Below, in pieces: positions 11,219-20,425 of a stretch of 64,000 nt of DNA; position 1 is the first letter of the stretch, and each line of letters starts with the position of its first letter. The notes beneath the pieces were generated by a model. It saw only the letters and a list, made by a program, of their open reading frames with translations. It was not told where the DNA came from and did not search any database. Source of the stretch: Microbulbifer sediminum (lineage in GTDB: Bacteria > Pseudomonadota > Gammaproteobacteria > Pseudomonadales > Cellvibrionaceae); NCBI RefSeq assembly GCF_021729035.1, contig NZ_JAJSAP010000004.1, forward strand, positions 186,001-250,000. The letters run 5' to 3'. A program made the translations under genes and the position numbers.

Positions 11219-12529
11219 ATGGACAAGAAACTGTACGCCACGCATATGGCCACGCTGCGCCAGCGTTATGACCAAATTCTGGAAGAGACCGGCTTCGACA
11301 CCCTGAACGTCCTGAGTGGCCGGCCCAAGGTGCAATTCCTCGACGACAATTACTACCCGTTTCGCGTCAACCCGCAGTTCAAGGCACTGGTGCCGGTCAC
11401 CGACAACCCCCACAGCTGGGTAATCTACCGCCGCGGCCAGAAGCCCAAACTGCTGTTCTACCGCCCGGTGGACTTCTGGCACTATGTACCACCGGCGCCA
11501 CAGACTTTCTGGAGCGACGAGTACGAGATCGAGCTGCTGAGCAAGCCCGATGAGGCGAAGCAGTACCTCGAAGCCGAAAATGCCGCGTTTATCGGCGAGA
11601 CCGATGGCCTCGACGGCTGGAACATCGGCAACGCCAACCCCGAGGAACTGCTGGCACGGCTACACTGGGCCCGGGCCTACAAAACCCCCTACGAGATGGC
11701 CTGCCTGCGCGAAGCCAACCGTATTGCGGTGAGAGCCCATCGCGCCGCAGAGGCGGCATTCCGCGATGGCGCCAGCGAATTCGAGATAAACCTCGCCTAT
11801 TTGCAGGCGGCGGGACAGGGCGAGAACCAGATGCCCTACGGCAATATTGTCGGCCTCAACGAACATGCCGCAATCCTGCACTACACCCACCTGTCCGGCG
11901 AACGCCTGCCCGAGAGTGAGCGCCGCAGCTTCCTGATTGATGCCGGTGCCGACTGCAATGGCTTCTGCGCCGACATCACCCGCAGCTACGCGTATCGCGA
12001 TGGCGAGTACGCCGAGCTGGTGGCGGCCATGCATGAGAAGGAACAGGAACTGGTGGCCGGCCTGAAGCCCGGCGTCCCCTACCCTGACCTGCACCGGGAC
12101 TGCCACCAGAAAATCGGCGAACTGCTGGAGCAGTTCGGGGTAATCAACTGCCCGGCCGCGGCCGCAGCCGAGTCCGGGCTCACCGCCACCTTCATGCCTC
12201 ACGGCCTGGGTCATTTCCTCGGACTGCAGGTACACGACGTGGGTGGCCACCAGAGTGCTCCCGAGGGCGGCACCACCCCGCCCCCGGAGCAATACCCGTT
12301 CCTTCGCACAACGCGGACGGTGGAGGAGAACCAGGTCTTTACCATCGAGCCGGGCCTGTACTTTATCGACAGCCTGCTGGGCGACCTGAAGGACACCAAA
12401 CTGGCTGGCGAGGTCAACTGGGCCAAGGTGGAGGAGCTCCGGCCCTTCGGCGGTGTGCGTATCGAAGACAATGTCATCGTGCACGAAGACCGCGTGGAGA
12501 ATATGACCCGGGACTGCTATTCAGGCTAA
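11219..12529 (+). CDS. pepQ: Xaa-Pro dipeptidase
   Basis: This 436-aa metallopeptidase of family M24 cleaves dipeptides with C-terminal proline. The dinuclear-metal ligands are visible in order: aspartates in IDAGADCNGFCADITRSY, the histidine in HGLGHFLGLQVHD, and glutamates in FTIEPGLYFID and GVRIEDNVIV. An N-terminal domain (1-150) with HSWVIYRRGQ is typical of bacterial PepQ, which is about 440 aa. It is a single gene, divergent from purU. Confidence 0.93.
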   Translation: MDKKLYATHMATLRQRYDQILEETGFDTLNVLSGRPKVQFLDDNYYPFRVNPQFKALVPVTDNPHSWVIYRRGQKPKLLFYRPVDFWHYVPPAPQTFWSDEYEIELLSKPDEAKQYLEAENAAFIGETDGLDGWNIGNANPEELLARLHWARAYKTPYEMACLREANRIAVRAHRAAEAAFRDGASEFEINLAYLQAAGQGENQMPYGNIVGLNEHAAILHYTHLSGERLPESERRSFLIDAGADCNGFCADITRSYAYRDGEYAELVAAMHEKEQELVAGLKPGVPYPDLHRDCHQKIGELLEQFGVINCPAAAAAESGLTATFMPHGLGHFLGLQVHDVGGHQSAPEGGTTPPPEQYPFLRTTRTVEENQVFTIEPGLYFIDSLLGDLKDTKLAGEVNWAKVEELRPFGGVRIEDNVIVHEDRVENMTRDCYSG

Positions 12530-12864
12530 CTGAGACGCACCCGCGCGCCAGGCCCACTCTGGCTCCGTGAGCCGGGCGCGCAGGGCTGTGCCAACCGGGG
12601 ACCAGGTAACAGTCCCCTCGGCAGGCAACTCACCCTTTACTCCGTTTTCCGCGCAATGAACGTAAGCGCTCTCAAGGCGCTGATCAGGGCCCGTTTCTTT
12701 CCAGACTTCAGTACCGATTTCTGACTCCAGGACCGCCAGGTAGTGAACGCAATGCCTGGCCCACAGTTGCATAGCACTGTCGAGTTGGCTTCCCCCCGAG
12801 ATCCCCCTACAATCCTTCCCCTGCTGCAGGGAAAGCGCGGCTATGAAATCCAGGGAGGGATAAT
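12530..12864. other. Intergenic region between pepQ and a sulfotransferase gene
   Basis: No confident gene. A minus-strand open frame of about 117 codons (12521-12874) spans it. It touches the stop of pepQ and the start of the sulfotransferase, has no evident ribosome-binding site and matches no family I know, so I leave it uncalled. Confidence 0.4.
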
Positions 12865-13830
12865 GTGAAACCACTCAATGCACTTTACGGCCCGGCACGA
12901 TCCGGCACCACGTGGATAGGCAGTGTATTCAATGCCGCCCCGGAAGTGGCTTACCGTTTCGAGCCAATCCATCGCCTGCGCCACCACGAAATCTGCCAGG
13001 CATTCAACCGCCCGGAAGGTCCCTTTGACCGCAGCCACCTGGAGCAGCTCTACACCTTGCTACTCCGCTCCACCGCCGCCATCGACAAGCCACCCTTTTT
13101 TCGTAAAGCCCTGGAACCCGGGCTGGGCAAATCCCTGCTGTGGCCGCTGGCCCGTAAGCTCCCGGTCGTCGACAGACTGTACAGCAGCCTGTATTCGTCG
13201 AGTAAAGAGCGTCCACTGGTTTTCAAGGAGGTTGCCCTCACCCATACGATTCCGCACCTGGTAGCGGGTGGCATTCCCGTGGCTTACGTCGCCCGACACC
13301 CGTACGCGACCATCATGTCAGAAATCCGCGGCCAGCAGGCCGGGCTGATGCCCAGCGGCAGGGCCTCTGTGGTGGCATCACTCCTGGAGAAATACGCCCC
13401 GAACCTCTATGAGCAATACGGTGACAGTATCGAGAGGATGGAACACATCGAAAAGCAGACGCTGATCTGGCTTATGGAAATCCAGTTTACCTATCAATCC
13501 CTCGCCGCTGCCGACCAGGGCACTGCCCGGATTTACACTTACGAGGAAATCTGCACCGATCCCCTACCCACCTTTCGCCAGATGTTTTCCCTGTTCGGGA
13601 TTCCCCTGGGAACTGAAGTGGAAAACTATCTCGACCGGCTTTATGCCAGCAGTCCGGCTGCAGCGAAACGCCGGCCGCAGTGGATGAGTTATTTCAGCAT
13701 CATGAAAAACCCGGCACACTCTGTGCATCAATGGCAGCAGCGCGTCGACCGCCCGGTAATGAATAAGATCATGGGCTTCCTCGAGGGCAATACGGCTTTT
13801 GAGTACTTTGCCAACCGGGGCAGCTGGTAG
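12865..13830 (+). CDS. Sulfotransferase family protein
   Basis: This 321-aa protein opens with LYGPARSGTTWIGSVFN, the PAPS 5'-phosphosulfate-binding loop of sulfotransferases, and has VAYVARHPYATIMSEIRGQ around residue 145, corresponding to the 3'-phosphate-binding segment. It would transfer sulfate from PAPS to a carbohydrate or lipid acceptor. The start is GTG at 12865, preceded by AGGGAGGGATA. No signal peptide, so it is probably cytosolic. It stands alone between pepQ and metE, 7 kb from the capsule locus. A capsule link is possible but not shown. Confidence 0.8.
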   Translation: MKPLNALYGPARSGTTWIGSVFNAAPEVAYRFEPIHRLRHHEICQAFNRPEGPFDRSHLEQLYTLLLRSTAAIDKPPFFRKALEPGLGKSLLWPLARKLPVVDRLYSSLYSSSKERPLVFKEVALTHTIPHLVAGGIPVAYVARHPYATIMSEIRGQQAGLMPSGRASVVASLLEKYAPNLYEQYGDSIERMEHIEKQTLIWLMEIQFTYQSLAAADQGTARIYTYEEICTDPLPTFRQMFSLFGIPLGTEVENYLDRLYASSPAAAKRRPQWMSYFSIMKNPAHSVHQWQQRVDRPVMNKIMGFLEGNTAFEYFANRGSW

Positions 13831-13914
13831 CCACCCCCGGTTTCCCCTGAAGCCCGATAGGTAAACAACGTGAGGTGGTGGCTATATTGGGGGCAACAAT
13901 CACCCCCGGGTACC

Positions 13915-16170
13915 TCAGGCAATATCCACAATTTCCAGCGCTGTCCTGACCTCCCGTGCTGCCTCCACCATGTTCAGCAGTGAAGTACCCACCTCGGCCC
14001 ATTCGCGGGTTTTCAGTCCGCAGTCCGGGTTCACCCACAGTTTTTTCGCGGGAATCACTTCCACCAGCTTCCGCAAGCGGGCCACCAGCTCCGCGCGCTC
14101 CGGCACATTGGGCGAGTGGATGTCATAGATGCCCGGCCCGATCTCGTTCGGGTAACCGCCATCACCGCTGGCAAAGGCCTCCAGCAAACGCAGGTCGGAC
14201 CGCGCCGATTCAATGGTTATTACATCGGCGTCCAGCGCCACGATGGCATCCATGATGGTATTGAAGTTGCTGTAACACATATGGGTGTGCACCTGGGTTT
14301 CCGGCCTCACCGCACTACAGGTATAGCGGAAACAGCCCACCGCCCAGTCGAAATACGCCCCGTGGTCGGACTCCCGCAGCGGCACTCCCTCGCGCAGGGC
14401 CGGCTCGTCTATCTGGATAATGCCAATCCCTGCCGCCTCCAGGTCCAGCACTTCATCGCGCAGGGCACGGGCGATCTGCAGGCAGCTTGCACTGCGTGGG
14501 ATGTCTTCCCGTGGGAAAGACCAGTTGAGGATGGTCACCGGGCCGGTCAACATGCCCTTGACCGGCTTTTTCGTCAGTCCCTGGGCATAGCGGCTCCACT
14601 CCACGGTCATGGGCTGAGGACGACGGATATCCCCGGCGATAATCGGCGGCTTCACACAGCGGGAACCATAGCTCTGTACCCAGCCATTTCCAGTGTGGAT
14701 AAAGCCATCCAGTTGCTCACCGAAATACTCCACCATATCGTTGCGCTCGGCCTCACCGTGAACCAGCACATCCAGGCCGAGGATTTCCTGGCGCCGCACC
14801 GCCTCGGCAATTTCAGCCCGCAGGTGCTGCCGGTACTCCTGCTCGCTGATCTCACCGGTACGGAACTGGCGGCGCACCTGCCGGAGCAGGCCCGTCTGCG
14901 GGAAGGAGCCGATGGTCGTAGTTGGCAGCACCGGCAGCTGCAAGCGTTGTTGCTGCAGCGGCGCACGCTCGGCGTACGACTGCGGGCGCCAGCTGTCCCG
15001 CAATTCCGCCAGCACACCGGTATCCCCATGCGTATCGGGTGACTCGGATTTCCCATCACCAGGCAACAGCTGGCCCGACGCCAGTGCCGCCTGCAAAGTC
15101 TGCAGCTCTTCGAGCTTCTGGCGGCTGTAGGCCAGTCGTTGTCGCTGTTCAGCCGGTAGGTCAGCCTCTGTTTCCAGATCTACCGGGCAATGCAACAGGG
15201 AGCAGCTGGCCGATAGCCACAGGGCATCCCCCAGCTCCCGCTCCAGCGGTTCCAGGCGCTGCTGCCAGCCGGCCAGCTCAGTGCGCCAGACGTTGCGGCC
15301 GTTCACCACCCCCAGTGACAGCACCTGTCCCTGACTCCGCGCAGCCACCGCCAGGTCGATTTCCCCCGGTGCGCGCACCGCATCAATATGCACTCCCTGC
15401 ACCGGCAGGCTGAATGCCAGCGGCAGGTTTTCCCGCAGCGGCGAGAAGTAGGTTGCCAACAGCAGCTGTGGCCCCGCGTCAGTGCGCAGCTGCTCATAGG
15501 ACGCGGCAAATGCCTGGCGCCAGCGCTCTTCCAGGTCCAGCCCGAGGATCGGCTCGTCAATTTGTACCCACTCCACGCCGGCCTCTGCCAGCTGTTGCAG
15601 CAGTTCCCGGTACAGGGGCAACAGGCGCGGTAACAGCCCAAGCCTGTCGGCGCCGGAACGGCCGAGCCACAGGTACGTCAGCGGGCCGATCAGCACCGGC
15701 TTGGGGGGGAAGCCCTGTGCCCGTGCCTCAGCCACCTCTGCCAGCAGCCATTCACTGTCCAGCGTGAACTCCTGGGTCGCATCGAATTCCGGCACCAGGT
15801 AGTGGTAGTTGGTGTCGAACCACTTCGTCATCGCGCTGGCCGCAACCGGTTCGCCGGCAGGGGCGCGGCCACGGGCCAGGCGGAAATACTGGTCCAGTTT
15901 TGTGTCCGCCGCCCCCCGGGTAAATCGCTGCGGGACCACGCCGAACATCAGCGAGTGATTCAGCACCTGGTCATACCAGGCAAAGTCCCCCACAGTGACA
16001 AACTCCAGGCCGGCCTGCTCCTGCGCGCGCCAGTTGTCGCGGCGCACGGCGGCCCCCACCTCATAGAGCTGCGACGAGGACAGCTCCCCGCGCCAGTATG
16101 ACTCCAGCGCCCGCTTCAGCTCACGCCGCGCGCCAATGCGCGGATAGCCGAGGATATGTGTCTTTGCCAT
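13915..16170 (-). CDS. metE: Cobalamin-independent methionine synthase
   Basis: MetE (751 aa) makes methionine from homocysteine using 5-methyl-THF triglutamate. The start MAKTHILGYPRIGARRELK is canonical and follows a GGGGGAA ribosome-binding site; an in-frame start at 16215 adds 15 unrelated residues. Zinc ligands can be placed at His630 and Cys632 (HTHMCYSNF), Glu654 and Cys717 (NPDCGLKTREW). The tandem TIM-barrel length is normal. It is divergent from metR, the usual activator arrangement. Confidence 0.97.
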   Translation of the reverse strand: MAKTHILGYPRIGARRELKRALESYWRGELSSSQLYEVGAAVRRDNWRAQEQAGLEFVTVGDFAWYDQVLNHSLMFGVVPQRFTRGAADTKLDQYFRLARGRAPAGEPVAASAMTKWFDTNYHYLVPEFDATQEFTLDSEWLLAEVAEARAQGFPPKPVLIGPLTYLWLGRSGADRLGLLPRLLPLYRELLQQLAEAGVEWVQIDEPILGLDLEERWRQAFAASYEQLRTDAGPQLLLATYFSPLRENLPLAFSLPVQGVHIDAVRAPGEIDLAVAARSQGQVLSLGVVNGRNVWRTELAGWQQRLEPLERELGDALWLSASCSLLHCPVDLETEADLPAEQRQRLAYSRQKLEELQTLQAALASGQLLPGDGKSESPDTHGDTGVLAELRDSWRPQSYAERAPLQQQRLQLPVLPTTTIGSFPQTGLLRQVRRQFRTGEISEQEYRQHLRAEIAEAVRRQEILGLDVLVHGEAERNDMVEYFGEQLDGFIHTGNGWVQSYGSRCVKPPIIAGDIRRPQPMTVEWSRYAQGLTKKPVKGMLTGPVTILNWSFPREDIPRSASCLQIARALRDEVLDLEAAGIGIIQIDEPALREGVPLRESDHGAYFDWAVGCFRYTCSAVRPETQVHTHMCYSNFNTIMDAIVALDADVITIESARSDLRLLEAFASGDGGYPNEIGPGIYDIHSPNVPERAELVARLRKLVEVIPAKKLWVNPDCGLKTREWAEVGTSLLNMVEAAREVRTALEIVDIA

Positions 16171-16340
16171 TCCTGGTTTCCCCCATGTCCATTGATACGG
16201 CAGGAACGCGTCCACGCGCCGCCGTTAAACCGTATTCCCACCCGCCCCCTATCGGCTTGCGGCACCGCAGTGAGTCCGGCAAGCGAGGGGGTGTGACGGG
16301 TCCTGATATTTCGGGGTTGATTCTGGGCCGCCGCTGATAT

Positions 16341-16353
16341 TCAATCAATTTCA
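16341..16353. promoter_or_regulatory. Putative MetR-binding site
   Basis: TCAATCAATTTCA matches the MetR consensus TGAA-N5-TTCA with one mismatch, and lies in the metE/metR divergent region 34 bp before metR. A further TGAA half-site is at 16372. Supported by position, but the match is short. Confidence 0.4.
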
Positions 16354-16386
16354 TATTTTTTGCCAAAAACATGAATTTTTCTAAAG

Positions 16387-17358
16387 ATGATCGAGCTGCG
16401 CCAGCTTCGCGCCCTCACCGTGCTGCGGGAGACCGGCAGCATGGTGCGTGCCGCGGAACGCCTCCACCTGACCCAGTCCGCCCTGTCGCACCTGTTCCGG
16501 GAAATGGAAGACCGCCATGAACAGGCACTGTTCGTGCGGAAATCGCGGCCACTGCGTTTTACCACCGCGGGCCTGCGCCTGCTGCAGCTGGCAGATGAGG
16601 TACTGCCACGGGTTGCCGTGGCACAGCGTGACCTGGCCCGGCTGGCCTCGGGCCAGGCGGGGCGACTGAACATCGCCATCGAATGCCATAGCTGCTACCA
16701 ATGGCTGATGCCCACCCTGGATGCCTACCGGGATAACTGGCCCGAGGTGGAACTGGACCTGTCCAGCGGCTTCCATTTCGCCCCGTTGCCGGCCCTGACT
16801 CGGGGCGACCTGGACCTGGTGGTGACTTCCAACCCGGATCCCGAACTACAGGGCATCCACTATGAGCCCCTGTTCAGTTTCGAAATGGTACTGGCGGTCA
16901 GTCGCAAGCACCCACTGGCCAACCGGAAATGGGTGGTGGCGGAAGACCTGTCAGGCGAGGTACAGATCACCTATCCGGTGGAGCGGGAACGCCTGGATAT
17001 CTTCCAGCATTTCCTCGACCCGGCCGGGGTGGAACCGGCCGAGATCCGCACCGCCGAGCTGACCGTGATGATGGTGCAGCTGGCCGTCAGCGGTCGCGGA
17101 GTCTGTGCCCTGCCCAGCTGGGCCCTGCACGAATACCTGCAGAAGGGTTTTATTACGCAGTTGCGCCTGGGGGAAAAGGGACTGTGGAGTACGCTGTACG
17201 CAGCTGTCCGGGAGGAAATGCTCGGGCAGGCTTACCTGACGGATTTCCTGCAAACCGCGCGGGATACCTGCTTCGGCAATCTCAGGGATATCCGGTCCGT
17301 TGCCCATGCCAGTCCCCTGCCGAGTGCGGACTACCCCCTTGCACGGAAAAAAGGATAA
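16387..17358 (+). CDS. metR: LysR-type regulator of methionine biosynthesis
   Basis: MetR (323 aa) activates metE and related genes with homocysteine as coinducer. The N-terminal winged helix (1-60) reads RQLRALTVLRETGSMVRAAE then LTQSALSHLFREME. The effector domain contains AIECHSCYQWLMPTLDAYRD and SGFHFAPLPALTRGDLD, which are characteristic of MetR. It is divergent from metE with a MetR-like box between them, so autoregulation and metE activation are expected from the family. Confidence 0.93.
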   Translation: MIELRQLRALTVLRETGSMVRAAERLHLTQSALSHLFREMEDRHEQALFVRKSRPLRFTTAGLRLLQLADEVLPRVAVAQRDLARLASGQAGRLNIAIECHSCYQWLMPTLDAYRDNWPEVELDLSSGFHFAPLPALTRGDLDLVVTSNPDPELQGIHYEPLFSFEMVLAVSRKHPLANRKWVVAEDLSGEVQITYPVERERLDIFQHFLDPAGVEPAEIRTAELTVMMVQLAVSGRGVCALPSWALHEYLQKGFITQLRLGEKGLWSTLYAAVREEMLGQAYLTDFLQTARDTCFGNLRDIRSVAHASPLPSADYPLARKKG

Positions 17359-17399
17359 GCTTTGCCAAAAGAAAAGTTACATGAACAGGGAGATATATC

Positions 17400-17951
17400 A
17401 TGGCCAATACTGCCCCGACACAATGGCACTTTCTCAGCAGGAGCCTGCACTGGCTGATCGCCGTTTTCTTCCTCTTCGCCTGGGCTTCCGTGGAGCTGCA
17501 CGAGAGCTACGAGCGTGGCGACCCGATGAGAACCTGGTGGATGGTGCTGCATTTCTCCATCGGCCTGACCATCCTGCTGCTTGTATTTGCCCGGATTTAC
17601 GGCCGCGCGAAACACCCGCGGCCGCAGCTCTATGGCGGCCGCTGGCAGCGCAAGGTATCGCTGTCGGTGGAGGGACTGATGTATGTCGTCATGCTCGCCA
17701 TGCCCATCACCGGCCTGGCCATGCGCCAGTTCGAGGGTGACGAGACCCTGGTTTTCTGGCTGTTCAAGATCCCGGCTTTCGTACAGGAAAATGAGGGCAT
17801 CGCCGAGCAGCTGGAGTTCTTCCACAAGGAACTGATCTGGAACACCTTTCTCGGCCTGCTGGTGCTGCATGTAGCCGGCGCACTCTGGCACCACTTCGGC
17901 AAGGGCGACGCGACACTGCGACATATGCTGCCCTGGTCGAAAAGCGAGTAA
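17400..17951 (+). CDS. Cytochrome b561 family protein
   Basis: This 183-aa inner-membrane protein has four predicted helices and conserved haem-ligand histidines: FLSRSLHWLIAVFF, WMVLHFSIGLTILL and a late LGLLVLHVAGALWHHF. Prokaryotic cytochrome b561 (CybB type) passes electrons from ubiquinol and can act as a superoxide:ubiquinone oxidoreductase. The ATG follows a CAGGGAGA ribosome-binding site. It lies 41 bp after metR on the same strand; a functional link is not evident. Electron partner unknown. Confidence 0.85.
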   Translation: MANTAPTQWHFLSRSLHWLIAVFFLFAWASVELHESYERGDPMRTWWMVLHFSIGLTILLLVFARIYGRAKHPRPQLYGGRWQRKVSLSVEGLMYVVMLAMPITGLAMRQFEGDETLVFWLFKIPAFVQENEGIAEQLEFFHKELIWNTFLGLLVLHVAGALWHHFGKGDATLRHMLPWSKSE

Positions 17952-18299
17952 CCCTGGCGCCTACTGACGATGCGCGATTACCAGCGGCAGGTAACGCGCA
18001 TCAAACCAGTCCAGATTGGCCCACCTGATCGCCATCGCAACCAAAACACCCCCGGCCCCCATAGCAGAGCCCTGGTAAATACAAACCTTCAGTAGTAGCA
18101 ATGCCAGGCGGGCCAGAACAGAACACCACAGACTCGCGATAAGTTATCGGTTCTGCTCAGTGAAACCGGGTTTCTGCCTTCAGAGTAAATACGAAAAGAA
18201 ACGGAAGACGGTGGGAAAAGGCAGGGAAAGAAAAGGAAAAGAATAAAACAGGAGTCGGGAATCATTGGTGCGGCATCTGCCGCACCAATGAGGAACCCA
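17952..18299. other. Intergenic region between convergent cytochrome b561 and deaD
   Basis: No gene seen. It carries the strong palindrome at 18263-18290 beside the deaD stop and an AT-rich purine tract (about 18185-18250). Confidence 0.5.
18263..18290 (-). terminator. Stem-loop downstream of deaD
   Basis: CATTGGTGCGGCA pairs perfectly over 13 bp with TGCCGCACCAATG around a TC centre, 9 bp past the deaD stop. No T-run follows on the minus strand, so it may protect the mRNA 3' end rather than terminate by itself. Confidence 0.5.
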
Positions 18300-20060
18300 T
18301 TACTGCTTTCTTTTACGCGGCTTACCTGCCGGCTTGGGACCGGATTTCGGTTTGCGCTTGCTGTGTGATGGCTTGCCGGCCTGCTCACTGAAGCGCGAGA
18401 TCCGCATTTCCCGCCCCGCGACACGCACCTTTTTCAGGTGGCTGAAGATTTCCTTCGGCATGCCTTCAGGCAGGTCCACGGTTGTGTACTCGGGATAGAT
18501 CTCGATACGGCCGATATAGGAGCTGTCCAGGTCCACCTCGTTGGCGATAGCGCCGACGATATTACCCGGCTTGACGCCGGCCTCGCGGCCAACCTCGATG
18601 CGGTAACGTTCCATGCCCTCATCCGGCGGCGGCATCTTCTTGTCTTTTTCGTAGCCACCCTGCTTGCGGCCACGGCTTTCGTAGTCACCCTCGCGTTCGC
18701 GGCGCTCGCGCTTCTCGCGCGGCTTGAATTCCTGCTCCTTGACCAGCAGCGGCTGGTCGCCCTGGGCCATGGCGGCCAGTGCGGCGGCCACATCCAGGGG
18801 ATCCGCCTCATTCATTTCCAGGTACTTCTCTACCAGCTCGCGGTAAGGCGCCAGATCAATCCCGCCTTCCAGGGTGGCCGTGATCCGGTCACGGAAGCGC
18901 TGCATGCGCGCGTCATTCACCGCCGCCGCACTGGGCAGCTGCAGCTGCTCGATGGGCTTCTTGGTGGCGCGCTCGATGGAGCGCAGCATACGGCGCTCGC
19001 GCGGGGCCACGAACAGGATGGCATCACCCTCGCGCCCGGCTCGACCGGTGCGGCCAATGCGGTGAATATAGGCTTCGGTATCGTAGGGAATGTCGTAATT
19101 GATCACGTGGCTGATACGGGCGACATCCAGGCCCCGCGCCGCCACATCAGTGGCAACCACGATATCCAGCTTGCCCTTCTTGAGCTTGTCGATCACCGCC
19201 TCACGCAGGTTCTGCGCCATATCGCCATTCAGGGCCGAGCTGGCGAAGCCACGGGCGGCCAGCTTGTCCGCCAGCTCCACCGTGCTGTTCTTGGTGCGCA
19301 CGAAGATAATGGTGGCATCCACCGGTTCCGCTTCCAGGATCCGGGTCAGTGCATCCAGCTTGTGCAGGCCTCCCACCGGCCAGTAACGCTGGCGAATGGT
19401 TTCGGCAGTCTCGGTCTTGACCCGGATCTTCACTTCCACCGGGTCACGCAGGTGCTCGCGGGCAATGCGGGCGATCTCTTTGGGCATGGTGGCGGAGAAG
19501 AGCGCAATCTGGCGCTCGGCGGGAATCTGTTCCAGCACCCACTGTACGTCATCGATAAAGCCCATGCGCAGCATTTCGTCGGCTTCATCCAGCACCAGGG
19601 TCTTCAGGTTTGACAGGTCCAGGCTGCCGCGACGCATATGGTCCATGACCCGGCCGGGGGTACCCACCACCAGCTGCACACCGCGCTTCAGCTGCTTTAT
19701 CTGGCCGCGGTAATCGGCGCCACCGTAGACGGGGGCCACATGGAAACCTTTCAGGTTCTGGGCGTAGGACTGGCAGGCCTCGGCCACCTGGATGGCCAGC
19801 TCCCGCGTGGGCGCCAACACCAGCGCCTGGGGGCGACGATCATTCAGGTCCAGCTGCGCCAGCAGGGGCAGCGCAAAGGCCGCGGTCTTGCCGGTGCCGG
19901 TCTGTGCCTGGCCCAGCACGTCGCGGCCGTCCAGCAGGGAGGGAATGGTCTGTGCCTGGATCGGCGACGGGGTTTCATAGCCCAGGGACTGGACGGCACT
20001 GAGGATCTCGGCCGGCAGGTCCAGCTGGTCAAAGCCAATCGGCTCGGGGGTATCGGTCAT
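18300..20060 (-). CDS. deaD: DEAD-box ATP-dependent RNA helicase DeaD/CsdA
   Basis: This 586-aa RNA helicase unwinds RNA duplexes, typically in ribosome assembly and mRNA decay, especially in the cold. Motifs: Q motif PSPIQAQTIP, Walker A AQTGTGKT (52-59), PTREL, DEAD box (158-161, VLDEADEML), SAT in LFSATMPKE, and helicase-C HRIGRTGRAGREG. A C-terminal DbpA-type RNA-binding domain (RIEVGREAGVKPGNIVGAI) precedes a basic tail, as in CsdA. ATG at 20060 is preferred; an in-frame GTG is at 20072. Neither has a strong ribosome-binding site. Confidence 0.93.
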   Translation of the reverse strand: MTDTPEPIGFDQLDLPAEILSAVQSLGYETPSPIQAQTIPSLLDGRDVLGQAQTGTGKTAAFALPLLAQLDLNDRRPQALVLAPTRELAIQVAEACQSYAQNLKGFHVAPVYGGADYRGQIKQLKRGVQLVVGTPGRVMDHMRRGSLDLSNLKTLVLDEADEMLRMGFIDDVQWVLEQIPAERQIALFSATMPKEIARIAREHLRDPVEVKIRVKTETAETIRQRYWPVGGLHKLDALTRILEAEPVDATIIFVRTKNSTVELADKLAARGFASSALNGDMAQNLREAVIDKLKKGKLDIVVATDVAARGLDVARISHVINYDIPYDTEAYIHRIGRTGRAGREGDAILFVAPRERRMLRSIERATKKPIEQLQLPSAAAVNDARMQRFRDRITATLEGGIDLAPYRELVEKYLEMNEADPLDVAAALAAMAQGDQPLLVKEQEFKPREKRERREREGDYESRGRKQGGYEKDKKMPPPDEGMERYRIEVGREAGVKPGNIVGAIANEVDLDSSYIGRIEIYPEYTTVDLPEGMPKEIFSHLKKVRVAGREMRISRFSEQAGKPSHSKRKPKSGPKPAGKPRKRKQ

Positions 20061-20425
20061 GTTGGAATTCACTTGAATCTATGTAGGGGGCCTGGCGTGG
20101 CCATGTCCCGGTGGGGTAACCATAGCGCACAGCCGCACATTGCTGGGCAGGCGCGAAAGCCCACTAATAGCAACCCGCTATCTTCAAGCTTAATCAACGC
20201 AGTACAGGGGCCTTTGGCGAGGAGGTCTGTTACCCATGAAGGCTTATGCCCCGCTTGCAACCCTCGACGGGTGGGGACAGAAGGCCGCGGAGTCTAACAG
20301 AATGACACGGGAATTGGCAGTATATTTTTTGACCAATTTCGAGGGGAGAGGGGGAGGCTCGTGATGACAGCCCCTGGATCGGGGAGGCCCCCGCCGCCCT
20401 GAACCGGCGGCGGGGATGGGCCTAC
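20061..20425. other. Intergenic region between ugd and deaD
   Basis: No gene seen. It should hold the deaD promoter and leader (minus strand) and the 3' end of the galU-ugd transcript, including the stem-loop at 20389-20415. Cold-shock helicase genes often have long leaders, and there is room for one. Confidence 0.45.
20389..20415 (-). terminator. Stem-loop downstream of ugd
   Basis: CCCCGCCGCC pairs with GGCGGCGGGG over 10 bp with a 7-nt loop, 10 bp after the ugd stop. It lacks a clear T-run, so the termination call is moderate. Confidence 0.5.

Noticed and set aside
12521..12874. Minus-strand frame of about 117 codons between pepQ and the sulfotransferase
   Set aside because: No ribosome-binding site, overlaps both neighbours slightly, and matches no family I know; could be real but not supportable.
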